From UBA1715 sp964346725 (GTDB taxonomy: Bacteria; Bacteroidota; Bacteroidia; Bacteroidales; UBA1715), in the NCBI GenBank assembly GCA_964346725.1, contig CAYFVM010000023.1:1-38992 (forward strand): DNA of 38,992 nt, written 5' to 3'. The notes beneath the pieces are model-generated. The model saw only the letters and a list, made by a program, of their open reading frames with translations, did not search any database and had not been told where the DNA came from. This document shows, one piece after another, positions 22,068-30,534 of this stretch; the first letter of the stretch is position 1, and each line of letters opens with the position of its first letter. Both the position numbers and the translations under genes were made by a program.

Positions 22068-24518
22068 TTAGAAATTTGCAATACGAATAATGTCAGCAAA
22101 AACACCAGCTGCGGTTACTGCAGCACCAGCTCCTGGGCCTATTACAATCAATGGTTGTGTACGATAGTGCTCAGTGGTGAACGAAATAATGTTGTCGCTC
22201 CCTTTTATGTTGTAGAAAGGATGCGTTTCGTCAACCATTTTGATTTCTGTGCGAGCTGTACCGTTTTCGTATGTTGCAATGTATTTGATATGCTTTCCGT
22301 CTTTTTCAGCTTGCGCAAACAAGTCTTTGTATTTTTGGTTATCGTATTTTTCCAACGAAGTCCATAGTTCATCGATTGTTTCTGTTTCTTGGCTTTCTGG
22401 TGATAAACAGTTCTCAACAGCAACGTCTTCAAGATTGAATTTACATCCAATTTCGCGTGAAAGGATTAAAATTTTGCGAGCAACGTCTTTTCCTGCCAAG
22501 TCAATCTTTGGATCTGGTTCGGTGTAACCTTTTTGACGAGCTTCTTTCACAGTAGAAGCAAAGTCTTTTGTAGTAGAGCAGTTGCTGAAAATGTAGTTCA
22601 ACGAGCCCGAAAGAATAGCCTCAATTTTTATGATTTTATCTCCACTCTTTATCAAATCTTTTAGTGTACCAATAACTGGCAAACCTGCACCTACGTTAGT
22701 CTCATAATAGAAACGTGCTCCAGTTTCGGCAGCAAGAGCATGAATTCGCGAGTAGCGTGTGTATTCGCTTGCATTTGCGACCTTGTTTGGTGTAACAACA
22801 GATATGTGTTTTTCAAGCATTTCTTCATATTTGCTTGCTACTTCGTAGCTTGCAGTGTTGTCAACATATACGCTATTACGGAGGTTTTGAGCTTTAATTT
22901 CTTCAACGTATGCGTTCAAATCAGGTTTTTTACCCGTAGTTTTTACAAGAGTATCCCAATTAGCAAGGTCAATTCCTTCTGGGTCTATTAAATATCCGTC
23001 AATATTGGAAATACCTACAACTTTTACATCAATATTGTTCTGCTTAACCAACGTTTCGTGTTGTGCATTAATTTGGCGAAGTAATTCTCCACCAATTGTT
23101 CCTGTACCAACAACAAACACGTTGAGAGTCGTTGTATTAGAGAGGAAGAACGATTCGTGTAAAGAGTTGAGAGCCTTGATTTTATTTTTATTATCAATAA
23201 CAACAGAGATGTTTATTTCGCTTGCTCCTTGAGCAATTGCTATCACGTTGATACCATTTACGCCAAGAGCGTTGAAGAATTTGCTTGCTACGCCCGGTAT
23301 TTTTTTCATGTTTCCTCCAACGGCAGCAATGATAGACAAATCATTTTCAATTCGTATAGAGTCAATCAAACCTGACTCCAATTCAAAGGCAAATTCTTTA
23401 TTTAAAACTTTTTGTGCTTTTTGTGCTTCGTTTGGAAGGACAGCAAACGTAATTGAGTGTTCAGAAGAAGACTGAGTAATCAAAATAACATTGATAGTTT
23501 CTTGCGCAATGGCACGAAACAAACGCATTGAAATACCTGTTTCTCCAATCATACCGCTTCCTTGGACGGTAAGAAGACTTACATCGTCAATGGATGAAAT
23601 ACCTTGAATGCGGAGTTGTGAGTTTTCATTCTCTTTGGTAATAAGCGTTCCCTTAGCTGTTGGGTTAAAGGTGTTTTTTATTATCACAGGTATTTGTTTT
23701 GACATGGCCGGAATAACGGTTCTCGGTTCTAAAACCTTAGCTCCAAAGTGTGAAAGCTCCATAGCTTCAGCATACGTCATGTGTTCAATAGGATACGCTT
23801 TTTTCACCTTACGAGGGTCTGCCGTCATCATACCGTCAACATCAGTCCATATTTCAAGAATGGAAGCGTTGATTGCACGTGCAAAAATTGCTGCCGAATA
23901 ATCCGAGCCACCTCGTCCAAGCGTAATAGTTTCGTTATCTTCGGTACTTGCAATGAAGCCTGTTGCTACAAATACTGTTTTTGTATTGAGAACTTTTTTC
24001 TGTATTAATTCATCTGTTTTTTCAAAATTAACTTTTGCAGCACCAAATGTTTTGTCTGTTTTAATAACTGTGCGAGCATCAAGAAATTGGCAATCAATAC
24101 CATCTTTTGCAATTATTTTAGTAATAATGAATGCCGACATACGTTCTCCTGAACTTAAAATCAAATCCAATGTTCGTGGAGTAAGTTCACGAACAAGCAA
24201 AATGCCATGCAAAATATCGTGTAATTCGGCAAGAATAGCCTCGGTGTTTTTCTCGCAGTCAGTTTTTGCATCTCCCTTCAAAAAAGAATTGATAGTTTCG
24301 AAGTGTGCTGTTTTAATTTCAGCAAGCAAATCGATGAATGACTTGTCGCCATTTACTGCTTTATTGCAACAATCTATCAATTTATTTGTAATTCCCCCCA
24401 ATGCTGAAACCACAATTATAACATGTTCTTTTTGGAGATTTTCTTTAATAATCCCTACTGCTTTCACTATGTTCTCGGCGTTTTGAACCGATGAACCTCC
24501 AAATTTTAAAACTTTCAT
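22068..24518 (-). CDS. thrA: Bifunctional aspartokinase / homoserine dehydrogenase
   Basis: An 816-residue fusion enzyme catalysing the first and third steps of the aspartate pathway to threonine, methionine and lysine. The kinase domain starts with KFGGSS (5-10) and includes LTLGRGGSDYSAA (199-210) and EIWTDVDGM. Two ACT regulatory repeats span ~315-460. The homoserine dehydrogenase domain begins ~465 with the NAD(P) motif GTGTIGGELL (471-480) and contains LSGSLNYIFS and the C-terminal GPGAGAAVTA. The ATG at 24518 is used because it starts at the kinase motif. A perfect promoter (24540-24570) precedes it. The ACT repeats imply feedback control, presumably by threonine. Confidence 0.97.
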   Translation of the reverse strand: MKVLKFGGSSVQNAENIVKAVGIIKENLQKEHVIIVVSALGGITNKLIDCCNKAVNGDKSFIDLLAEIKTAHFETINSFLKGDAKTDCEKNTEAILAELHDILHGILLVRELTPRTLDLILSSGERMSAFIITKIIAKDGIDCQFLDARTVIKTDKTFGAAKVNFEKTDELIQKKVLNTKTVFVATGFIASTEDNETITLGRGGSDYSAAIFARAINASILEIWTDVDGMMTADPRKVKKAYPIEHMTYAEAMELSHFGAKVLEPRTVIPAMSKQIPVIIKNTFNPTAKGTLITKENENSQLRIQGISSIDDVSLLTVQGSGMIGETGISMRLFRAIAQETINVILITQSSSEHSITFAVLPNEAQKAQKVLNKEFAFELESGLIDSIRIENDLSIIAAVGGNMKKIPGVASKFFNALGVNGINVIAIAQGASEINISVVIDNKNKIKALNSLHESFFLSNTTTLNVFVVGTGTIGGELLRQINAQHETLVKQNNIDVKVVGISNIDGYLIDPEGIDLANWDTLVKTTGKKPDLNAYVEEIKAQNLRNSVYVDNTASYEVASKYEEMLEKHISVVTPNKVANASEYTRYSRIHALAAETGARFYYETNVGAGLPVIGTLKDLIKSGDKIIKIEAILSGSLNYIFSNCSTTKDFASTVKEARQKGYTEPDPKIDLAGKDVARKILILSREIGCKFNLEDVAVENCLSPESQETETIDELWTSLEKYDNQKYKDLFAQAEKDGKHIKYIATYENGTARTEIKMVDETHPFYNIKGSDNIISFTTEHYRTQPLIVIGPGAGAAVTAAGVFADIIRIANF

Positions 24519-24539
24519 ACGAGTAAAATCAAATGTCAC

Positions 24540-24570
24540 CAAAAGTAATATAAGTGTGGTTTATATCAAA
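24540..24570 (-). promoter_or_regulatory. Consensus promoter of thrA-cysS
   Basis: On the minus strand TTTG (24567-24570), a 19-nt spacer and TACTTTTG (24540-24547) match the phylum consensus exactly. It is 22 nt upstream of the thrA ATG. No leader-peptide or riboswitch is visible between them. Confidence 0.75.
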
Positions 24571-24637
24571 ATTTCGGGGAATTTTTCTTTTTTTCTTGTC
24601 GTGAATGTTGCGTTTCGTTTTTGGAAAACCGCAAGCA

Positions 24638-26287
24638 TTATTTATGCAGAACGCCGTTGTATAACGAATTGTGTGTCAGGTATTTTTCAGCTTCAAGTAT
24701 AAACGAATCATTGCGAGTAAGAAATTCGACTTGTCCACGTTCAAAGTAGAGATTTCGAATAATGAATGACTCTAATTCTTTGGAAATTTGTTGTTTGTTT
24801 TGGTCAAAAATACCTGCTTGTTGTTGGTCAATTTGTTGGCGAAGAGTTTGCAATTGCAACGATATGTTGAGGTGTTCCTTTTTTGCTTTCTCTACTATGG
24901 AATCCAACAATTTTTCACTTGGAGATGTATAGCTGTATTTGGCTTGGTTGCAGAAATTTTTGAAGTTTTGAAAATCCTTTTCGGTAATGCTAAACGATTG
25001 TGGTTTTATGTGTGTTGTATCGGTGTAGGAATAATTTTTATTGATATAATCAAAGAACACAAAACTTTCTTTTAGGCTGCTCAGAAGTACAGAAACGGAG
25101 TCGCTTGGGACGGTCACATCAGGAATTATACCACCACCGTCTTTTACGGGACGATGATTTTTCGTGAAAAATGTTTTTTGAAGCGAGTCGGGAACTACAG
25201 TCGGAATTCCTTTTTCATCGCGTTTTGCGTAGTTCAGTCGTTGAATGCAACGTCCGCTCGGAATGTAATATTTTGCAGTGGTAATTTTTAGCAAACAATT
25301 GTGGGGCAACTCTTTGCGTGTTTGAACCAGTCCTTTTCCAAACGTTTGTTTGCCTATAACAACTGCGCGGTCAAGATCTTGTAGAGCGCCAGCAACAATC
25401 TCTGCTGCTGATGCAGAGCGTTCATTTACAAGAATCACCACTGGAATTTCAGTATCAAAAGGGTCGGCCATTGTGGAGAACTTTGAGTTTTCCGTTTTGT
25501 TTTGTCCTTTTGTGTATACAATTCGTTCTCCTTTTGGCACGAAAATATTTACAATTTTTATGGCTTCAATGAGCAGTCCGCCGGGGTTGTCGCGAAGGTC
25601 CAGAATCAAACTTTTGGCATTTTGCGACTTCAGCGTTTTGCACGCAGCTAACACGTCTGCGGAACAATTTTGTGAAAATTCATTCAATTTGATGTACCCA
25701 ATTTCCGGAGAAATCATGGAATAATATGGCACACTCGTGATTTTTATATTTTCTCGTTCAATAGAGAAATTTTTCCGTTCCCCATTCCGTATAATCACCA
25801 TTTGTAGGGCAGATCCGGCTTCTCCTTGCAGCAATTGATTGCTTTCTTCCATCGGTTTATTCAGTATTGAGTGTCCGTCAACTTCAATAATTCTGTCACC
25901 TAAAAGCAGTCCGGCTTTATGAGCCGGAGAGTTTTCACGAATATCCATAATCATAAGGGCGCCATCGCGAGGAGTTACAGACGCTCCAATTCCTCCGTAT
26001 TCTCCTTTCGAGGCCACGGTGTATCGCTCAACATCAGCTTCCGGTATGAAGTTAGTGTATGGATCCAATGTTTTCAGCATCTCGGTAATGGTGCGTGTCA
26101 TTAGGTCGCCCGGCGCTATTTCGTCAACATAACTATTTGATATTGTGCTAAATAGTTTGTAAAAAATATCAAGATTCTTTGCTGTTTCAAAGTCTTTGGT
26201 ATCGTCAAAACTCATGAGCCCAAGCGATGCCATAAAAATGGTAGCAAGAGCAGCAATGCGAAACGTATGTTGAAGATTTTTTTTCAT
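24638..26287 (-). CDS. S41-family carboxy-terminal processing protease
   Basis: A 549-residue CtpA/Prc-type protease. An N-terminal membrane or signal segment covers ~residues 8-26. A tail-specific N-terminal helical region follows, then a PDZ domain at ~95-175 (YGGIGASV, ENSPAHKAGLLLGDRIIEVDG). The S41 catalytic domain holds LDLRDNPGGLL (229-239). The Ser-Lys dyad is Ser293 (ERSASAAEIV) and Lys318 (IGKQTFGKG), with the 25-residue spacing seen in E. coli Prc. It is the last gene of the DUF4271-hemD-rnpA-yidD operon, 10 nt after yidD. It acts in the periplasm on unstructured C-termini; its substrates are unknown. Confidence 0.95.
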   Translation of the reverse strand: MKKNLQHTFRIAALATIFMASLGLMSFDDTKDFETAKNLDIFYKLFSTISNSYVDEIAPGDLMTRTITEMLKTLDPYTNFIPEADVERYTVASKGEYGGIGASVTPRDGALMIMDIRENSPAHKAGLLLGDRIIEVDGHSILNKPMEESNQLLQGEAGSALQMVIIRNGERKNFSIERENIKITSVPYYSMISPEIGYIKLNEFSQNCSADVLAACKTLKSQNAKSLILDLRDNPGGLLIEAIKIVNIFVPKGERIVYTKGQNKTENSKFSTMADPFDTEIPVVILVNERSASAAEIVAGALQDLDRAVVIGKQTFGKGLVQTRKELPHNCLLKITTAKYYIPSGRCIQRLNYAKRDEKGIPTVVPDSLQKTFFTKNHRPVKDGGGIIPDVTVPSDSVSVLLSSLKESFVFFDYINKNYSYTDTTHIKPQSFSITEKDFQNFKNFCNQAKYSYTSPSEKLLDSIVEKAKKEHLNISLQLQTLRQQIDQQQAGIFDQNKQQISKELESFIIRNLYFERGQVEFLTRNDSFILEAEKYLTHNSLYNGVLHK

Positions 26288-26297
26288 AGCGCGTTAG

Positions 26298-26519
26298 TTA
26301 TGGTACAGGGTCGTATCCGTGTCCGCCCCATGGATTGCAGCGAAGCAGCCGTTTTATTAATAAAAAACCACCTTTGAAAATGCCGTGTTTTTCTATTGCT
26401 TCAATCCCATATTGTGAGCAGGTTGGAGTATAGCGACAAGAATTTGGTAAGAATGGTGAAATGCACCATTGGTACAATCGAATAGGAATAATAAAAATGT
26501 GCTTAAAGACTTTGCGCAT
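26298..26519 (-). CDS. yidD: YidD membrane-insertion factor
   Basis: A 73-residue protein of the YidD (UPF0161) family, which aids YidC-dependent insertion of inner-membrane proteins. The family signature is nearly complete: IRLYQWCISPFLPNSCRYTPTCSQY, then AIEKHG, RLLRCNPW and GYDPVP. Three conserved cysteines are present. It overlaps rnpA by 17 nt, which keeps the classic rnpA-yidD pairing; yidC itself is not here. The start at 26519 fits the family length. Confidence 0.95.
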   Translation of the reverse strand: MRKVFKHIFIIPIRLYQWCISPFLPNSCRYTPTCSQYGIEAIEKHGIFKGGFLLIKRLLRCNPWGGHGYDPVP

Positions 26520-26874
26520 ATTCCAATATTTTTTGAAGTCCCTTTTGTACTCGTTCTTCTAGTGCTTTTTGGGGAAGTATTGTATTGTCACAATATACAA
26601 TTAAAATTTTTACGGAGTATGAGTTGAAATCTTTTTTGTTGTTGTAGCAGTGACGTACACTTTCGCGAATACGGCGTTTTGCGAGATTACGGTCAACGGC
26701 ATGGTGGAATCTCTTTTTAGGAACGCTTATAGCGACCTGAAATGATGGTGTACCGGATGTTTTCGTTACACTATATAAAAATCTAAGGGGGAAACCTGTA
26801 ACAATTTCCCCCCTTTGGAATAGCGTATGAAAATCTTTTTCACACGAAAGTTTATGTTCGTGCAGAAATCCCAC
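26503..26874 (-). CDS. rnpA: Ribonuclease P protein component
   Basis: A 123-residue basic protein. It assists the RNA subunit of RNase P in trimming tRNA 5' leaders. The N-terminal LSCEKDFHTLFQRG, the central RFLYSV region and the arginine-rich signature VDRNLAKRRIRESVRH fit the family. Its start lies within the end of hemD (23-nt overlap) and its end overlaps yidD. It is unlinked to rpmH/dnaA, as is common in Bacteroidota. Confidence 0.94.
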   Translation of the reverse strand: MGFLHEHKLSCEKDFHTLFQRGEIVTGFPLRFLYSVTKTSGTPSFQVAISVPKKRFHHAVDRNLAKRRIRESVRHCYNNKKDFNSYSVKILIVYCDNTILPQKALEERVQKGLQKILEYAQSL

Positions 26875-27619
26875 GATTTGTTTTTGTTTTTTTTATAAAA
26901 TCTTCAAGCGCCGAAGTCATTGATGGACAACTAATTGTAGGGGCAGGGATATCCAAACGTAATCCTGCATCAACAACAGCTTTGCCCGTTGTGGCTCCAA
27001 ATGCACCGATGCATGTTTCGCCTTGTTCGAATTTTGGAAAATTCTTCTTAAGTGAAGCAATTCCGGCTGGACTGAAAAACACTAAAACGTCGTAATCCTT
27101 GATATTAATGTCAGACAAGTCGCTGCTTACGGTACGATAGAAAATAGCTTTTGTATAGTTAAACTTAGCAAGTGTAAGTTTTTCTGGAATTTCTTGTTTG
27201 TGAATATCAGAAAGTGGAACAAGAAATTTTTCGTTAATGTATTTTTTTGAAATTTCAATTAAATCATCAAATTTTCCATTGGCAAATACGATTTTACGTT
27301 TACGGAATTGGATGTATTTTTGGAGATAGAATGCTGTAGATTCTGATATACAGAGATATTTCATAGTTGCCGGCATTGCTACACGCAATTCTTCGCACAT
27401 CATGAAGAAATGGTCAATAGCTGTTCGGCTTGTGAACATTACAGCAGTATGATCTAATATCGAAATTTTTTGCTCTCTGAATTCTTTAGCCGAAATATCC
27501 TCAACATGGATAAAAGGTCTAAATTCTATTTGGATATTATGCTTTTTTGCAAAATCCAAATAGGGAGACTTTTCTGTGTCGGGTTTAGGTTGTGAAACCA
27601 AAATTTTTTTTATTCTCAT
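26852..27619 (-). CDS. hemD: Uroporphyrinogen-III synthase
   Basis: A 255-residue HemD-family protein that closes hydroxymethylbilane to uroporphyrinogen III in tetrapyrrole synthesis. Sequence conservation in this family is low. It is recognised from the KKILVSQP start, the AVMFTSRTAIDHFF segment, YDVLVFFSPAGIASL and IGAFGATTGKAVVDAGLRLDIPAPT near the C-terminus. It overlaps the DUF4271 gene by 4 nt and rnpA by 23 nt. No other heme gene is in the window, so porphyrin synthesis in this organism must be judged elsewhere. Confidence 0.88.
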   Translation of the reverse strand: MRIKKILVSQPKPDTEKSPYLDFAKKHNIQIEFRPFIHVEDISAKEFREQKISILDHTAVMFTSRTAIDHFFMMCEELRVAMPATMKYLCISESTAFYLQKYIQFRKRKIVFANGKFDDLIEISKKYINEKFLVPLSDIHKQEIPEKLTLAKFNYTKAIFYRTVSSDLSDINIKDYDVLVFFSPAGIASLKKNFPKFEQGETCIGAFGATTGKAVVDAGLRLDIPAPTISCPSMTSALEDFIKKTKTNRGISART

Positions 27620-28650
27620 AGAACTTTTAATTCAGGAAAAACAATGCTCGTAAATACTTTTACCAATACCATAATAGGTAAGATTTCGAGAGTGCAAAGA
27701 TACAAAAAAATATAGAATATGGAAATATGATTTTTTAGACTAATTTGGATTTCCCTATAAAGACGGAGTATGTAGAACATTCCAATCACTACGTACCCAA
27801 TAATGAGGAGTGCATTTGGTTTTAGAATTCCTGGGTCAACAAAAGCTAATGCAATGAGGATAGGGAAAAGGCAAATTCCGATAGCTCGATTGAAAAGATA
27901 CACTGTAAAAATGCACTCGCGGGCATACATTACTCTATCAAAAATGTGCGAAATAATGATGAAAAAACTTTTCTTCACGAAAAAGAGCACGAGAATTACA
28001 AAGGCAATCACGCCGGTTCTTCCAATGGCTTGCCAAGTTTCTATTTCCCAATGCAAATAATATTGTAGCGCAAAAAAACCGAATAGTCCAAGATTGAATG
28101 TGTAAAGAACTTGAAAGATAATGGTTGCTATTTGCGTCTTTTCACTGGATTTATGAAATTCTTTTTGTGCAAAATTAAAATTGAATATTTGTGAAAATAT
28201 AAAGCTTGATTGTTTGTGAAAAATGGCTTTTGTGATTGAGTATATAATAAAACAGATAAGGAATGCCCAAAATATCCAGCCGTTTTCTATATCGCCAACT
28301 TTCGTATAATTTATGCGAAGCACATGCTCATCGAATTCTGTAAAAGAATTTTTTTCAGGTTTTTCAACTTTAGGAGGTGCTTCTGTAGTAATTTTTTTCT
28401 CTATTGGTTTTGAAGCAACTTGCGTAACTATTACCGAATCTTGAAAAGTTGAATCTACTTTGGCTAAAGTATCAGCGAAATCTTTAGGTGTTATTTCTAA
28501 GGTGGAGTATCCGCGTTGTACCGGAAATTCAATGGCTTTCGCCGTATCAACCGCATCTAATAACGAAATGTCACCAAATGTATTGGCTGAAGATATATGA
28601 GACCCCTCATTCGTGAGTTGTCCGTCGTGGGTACTTTTTTCGTTTGGCAC
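27616..28650 (-). CDS. DUF4271 integral membrane protein
   Basis: A 344-residue membrane protein of DUF4271, a Bacteroidota family of unknown function that commonly neighbours hemD. The first ~125 residues are polar and probably soluble. About six hydrophobic segments follow, for example WIFWAFLICFIIYSI, VIAFVILVLFFVKKSFF, LLIIGYVVIGMFYIL and FYIFLYLCTLEILPI. The start is a GTG at 28650: an in-frame stop lies three codons upstream and no early ATG is available. It is the first gene of a five-gene operon under the promoter at 28674-28704. Its function cannot be inferred beyond membrane location. Confidence 0.9.
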   Translation of the reverse strand: MPNEKSTHDGQLTNEGSHISSANTFGDISLLDAVDTAKAIEFPVQRGYSTLEITPKDFADTLAKVDSTFQDSVIVTQVASKPIEKKITTEAPPKVEKPEKNSFTEFDEHVLRINYTKVGDIENGWIFWAFLICFIIYSITKAIFHKQSSFIFSQIFNFNFAQKEFHKSSEKTQIATIIFQVLYTFNLGLFGFFALQYYLHWEIETWQAIGRTGVIAFVILVLFFVKKSFFIIISHIFDRVMYARECIFTVYLFNRAIGICLFPILIALAFVDPGILKPNALLIIGYVVIGMFYILRLYREIQISLKNHISIFYIFLYLCTLEILPIMVLVKVFTSIVFPELKVL

Positions 28651-28673
28651 AACGTGTCATATTAATTCCTACG

Positions 28674-28704
28674 CAAAGATAGATAAACGGCTATAATCAA
28701 CAAC
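28674..28704 (-). promoter_or_regulatory. Promoter of the DUF4271-hemD-rnpA-yidD-S41 operon
   Basis: On the minus strand GTTG (28701-28704), a 19-nt spacer and TATCTTTG (28674-28681) fit the consensus with one mismatch in -33. It lies 23 nt upstream of the GTG start. Confidence 0.65.
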
Positions 28705-28782
28705 GGCAAATAAAAAATGTTTTTAAAATAGTTGTGAACAAGAGGATTTACATTTCATTAATGTACTAACAATCAACTGCGA

Positions 28783-28813
28783 ATTGTGTATTAGTAATTA
28801 ATTTATACTTTTG
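28783..28813 (+). promoter_or_regulatory. Promoter of the lrp/asnC-hflX pair
   Basis: ATTG (28783-28786), a 19-nt spacer and TACTTTTG (28806-28813) fit the consensus. It is 24 nt before the Lrp ATG and divergent from the promoter at 28674-28704, with ~80 nt between the two -33 boxes. Confidence 0.65.
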
Positions 28814-28837
28814 TATTTACGTAAAATTTGAAATGAT

Positions 28838-29293
28838 ATGGCTATTCAAATTGATGATATTGATAAAAAGATATTGAATTTATTGGCATCAAATGCGCGA
28901 ATTCCTTTTCTGGAAATTGCACGTACATGCAATGTTTCGGGAGCTGCAATTCATCAGCGAGTAAATAAACTTGAAGAAGCCGGTTTGTTTAAAGGTTCGT
29001 GTTATCTTGTTGAAGAAAAAGCTCTTGGTTATCACACGTGTGCCTATGTAGGTGTGCATTTTGAGAAAGGTGGTGTGTATCAAAGTGTTTTGGAAAAGAT
29101 AAAACAAATTCCAGAAGTTGTTGAATGTCATTACACTACTGGGTCGTATGGTTTATTGCTCAAAATTTATGCATGCGACAATAGCCATTTAATGCAAATA
29201 TTGAGTATTCAAATACAAGAAATTCCGGGCGTAGCCAGCACCGAAACCTTCATTTCGCTCGACCAACCAATTCATAGACAAGTCACAATATAA
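28838..29293 (+). CDS. Lrp/AsnC family transcriptional regulator
   Basis: A 151-residue regulator. The N-terminal winged helix-turn-helix occupies residues ~5-60 (DIDKKILNLLASNARIPFLEIA... GAAIHQRVNKLEEAG). The C-terminal ligand-binding RAM domain occupies ~75-145 (VVECHYTTGSYGLLLKIYA, IQEIPGVASTETFISL). Such proteins sense amino acids and bind DNA as dimers or octamers. Effector and targets are unknown. The intergenic region it shares with the DUF4271 operon is a plausible autoregulatory site. hflX begins 6 nt downstream, so the two are likely co-transcribed. Confidence 0.93.
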   Translation: MAIQIDDIDKKILNLLASNARIPFLEIARTCNVSGAAIHQRVNKLEEAGLFKGSCYLVEEKALGYHTCAYVGVHFEKGGVYQSVLEKIKQIPEVVECHYTTGSYGLLLKIYACDNSHLMQILSIQIQEIPGVASTETFISLDQPIHRQVTI

Positions 29294-29299
29294 TTATGT

Positions 29300-30493
29300 A
29301 TGGTTATACCATTTTCTACTGAAATAGAACCTGAAAACGCAATCATCGTGGGTGTAATGCTATGCGATCAAACGGAATTACAGGTTCAAGAATATTTAGA
29401 TGAGTTAGCTTTTCTTGCTGAGACTGCAGGAATTGTTGTAAAAAAATCTTTTTTACAAAAGTTGCCTCAAACAATTGCGCGGACATTTATTGGCACAGGA
29501 AAGATAGACGAAATTAATGTGTATCTCAAAGATAATGAGACTGATCTAGTTATTTTTGACGATGAATTAACCCCTACGCAATTGCGAAATTTGGAAAAAG
29601 AATTGAATCATCCCATAGTTGACAGAACGAAATTGATACTTGACATTTTTGCACAACGTGCTCAAACGGCATATGCGAAAACGCAAGTTGAAATGGCTAG
29701 ATTGCAATATATGTTGCCTCGCTTGTCGCGCATGTGGACACACTTGGATCGCCAGCACGGTGGGGGACCAACTTCGCGTGGAATGGGTGAGTCGCAGATA
29801 GAAGTTGACCGCCGAATTATTCAGGCACGTATTTCTTTTCTGAAAGAAGAGCTTGTCAAAATTGACCGTCAAATGATTACGCAACGCAAAAATCGTCAAA
29901 GCCTTATTCGTGTTGCGTTGGTTGGGTATACCAATGTAGGCAAATCAACAATTATGAATATGTTGAGCAAATCGGAAGTATTGGCTGAAAATAAATTGTT
30001 TGCTACGCTCGATACTACGGTGCGCAAGGTGGTGATAGAAAATCTTCCGTTTCTTTTGTCCGACACGGTTGGTTTCATTCGCAAATTGCCTACAACTTTG
30101 GTTGAATCTTTCAAATCTACTCTTGATGAAGTTCGCGAAGCAGATTTGTTGTTACATGTAGTAGATATTTCACATAAAAATTTCCAAGAACAAATTCAAG
30201 TGGTGAATCAGACTATTGCCGACATTGGAGCAGGCGACAAACCTGTGATTCTCGTTTTCAATAAAATTGATGCGTTTACCTACACCGAAAAAGATGAGGA
30301 TGATTTGGCTCCAAAACAACAGGAAAATTATTCCTTAGATGATTTAAAAGAAATGTATTTTTCTCAAAATCAGACTTGTATATACATATCGGCAAAGAAA
30401 AAAATAAATCTTGAAGAATTGCGAAATTTGGTGTACGATAAAGTAAAAGAAATGCATGCCATTCGCTATCCATACAACAATTTCTTGTATTAA
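29300..30493 (+). CDS. hflX: GTPase HflX
   Basis: A 397-residue ribosome-associated GTPase. It splits or rescues ribosomes under stress. The N-terminal HflX domain includes FIGTGKIDEI, DRTKLILDIFAQRAQT and the glycine-rich GGGPTSRGMGESQIEVDRR (154-172). The G domain has G1 GYTNVGKST (209-217), G3 DTVGF (255-259) and G4 NKID (321-324). Length is normal. It follows the Lrp gene by 6 nt. Confidence 0.97.
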   Translation: MVIPFSTEIEPENAIIVGVMLCDQTELQVQEYLDELAFLAETAGIVVKKSFLQKLPQTIARTFIGTGKIDEINVYLKDNETDLVIFDDELTPTQLRNLEKELNHPIVDRTKLILDIFAQRAQTAYAKTQVEMARLQYMLPRLSRMWTHLDRQHGGGPTSRGMGESQIEVDRRIIQARISFLKEELVKIDRQMITQRKNRQSLIRVALVGYTNVGKSTIMNMLSKSEVLAENKLFATLDTTVRKVVIENLPFLLSDTVGFIRKLPTTLVESFKSTLDEVREADLLLHVVDISHKNFQEQIQVVNQTIADIGAGDKPVILVFNKIDAFTYTEKDEDDLAPKQQENYSLDDLKEMYFSQNQTCIYISAKKKINLEELRNLVYDKVKEMHAIRYPYNNFLY

Positions 30494-30501
30494 AAGCACA
30501 A

Positions 30502-30521
30502 AGATGCACTATGATGCATCT
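30502..30521. terminator. Weak hairpin between hflX and the DUF5686 gene
   Basis: AGATGCA (30502-30508) pairs with TGCATCT (30515-30521) around a 6-nt loop. There is no T-run on either side, so its terminator role is uncertain. The two genes converge here with only 41 nt between stops. Confidence 0.3.
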
Positions 30522-30534
30522 CTACGATTCCCTC

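Noticed and set aside
23953..24486. 177-codon plus-strand frame
   Set aside because: It is antisense to the aspartokinase domain of thrA, with low-complexity composition and no domain.
24608..24634. Possible hairpin TTGCG...CGCAA downstream of the S41 protease
   Set aside because: Only five clean base pairs and no T-run follow on the minus strand, so it does not qualify as a terminator.
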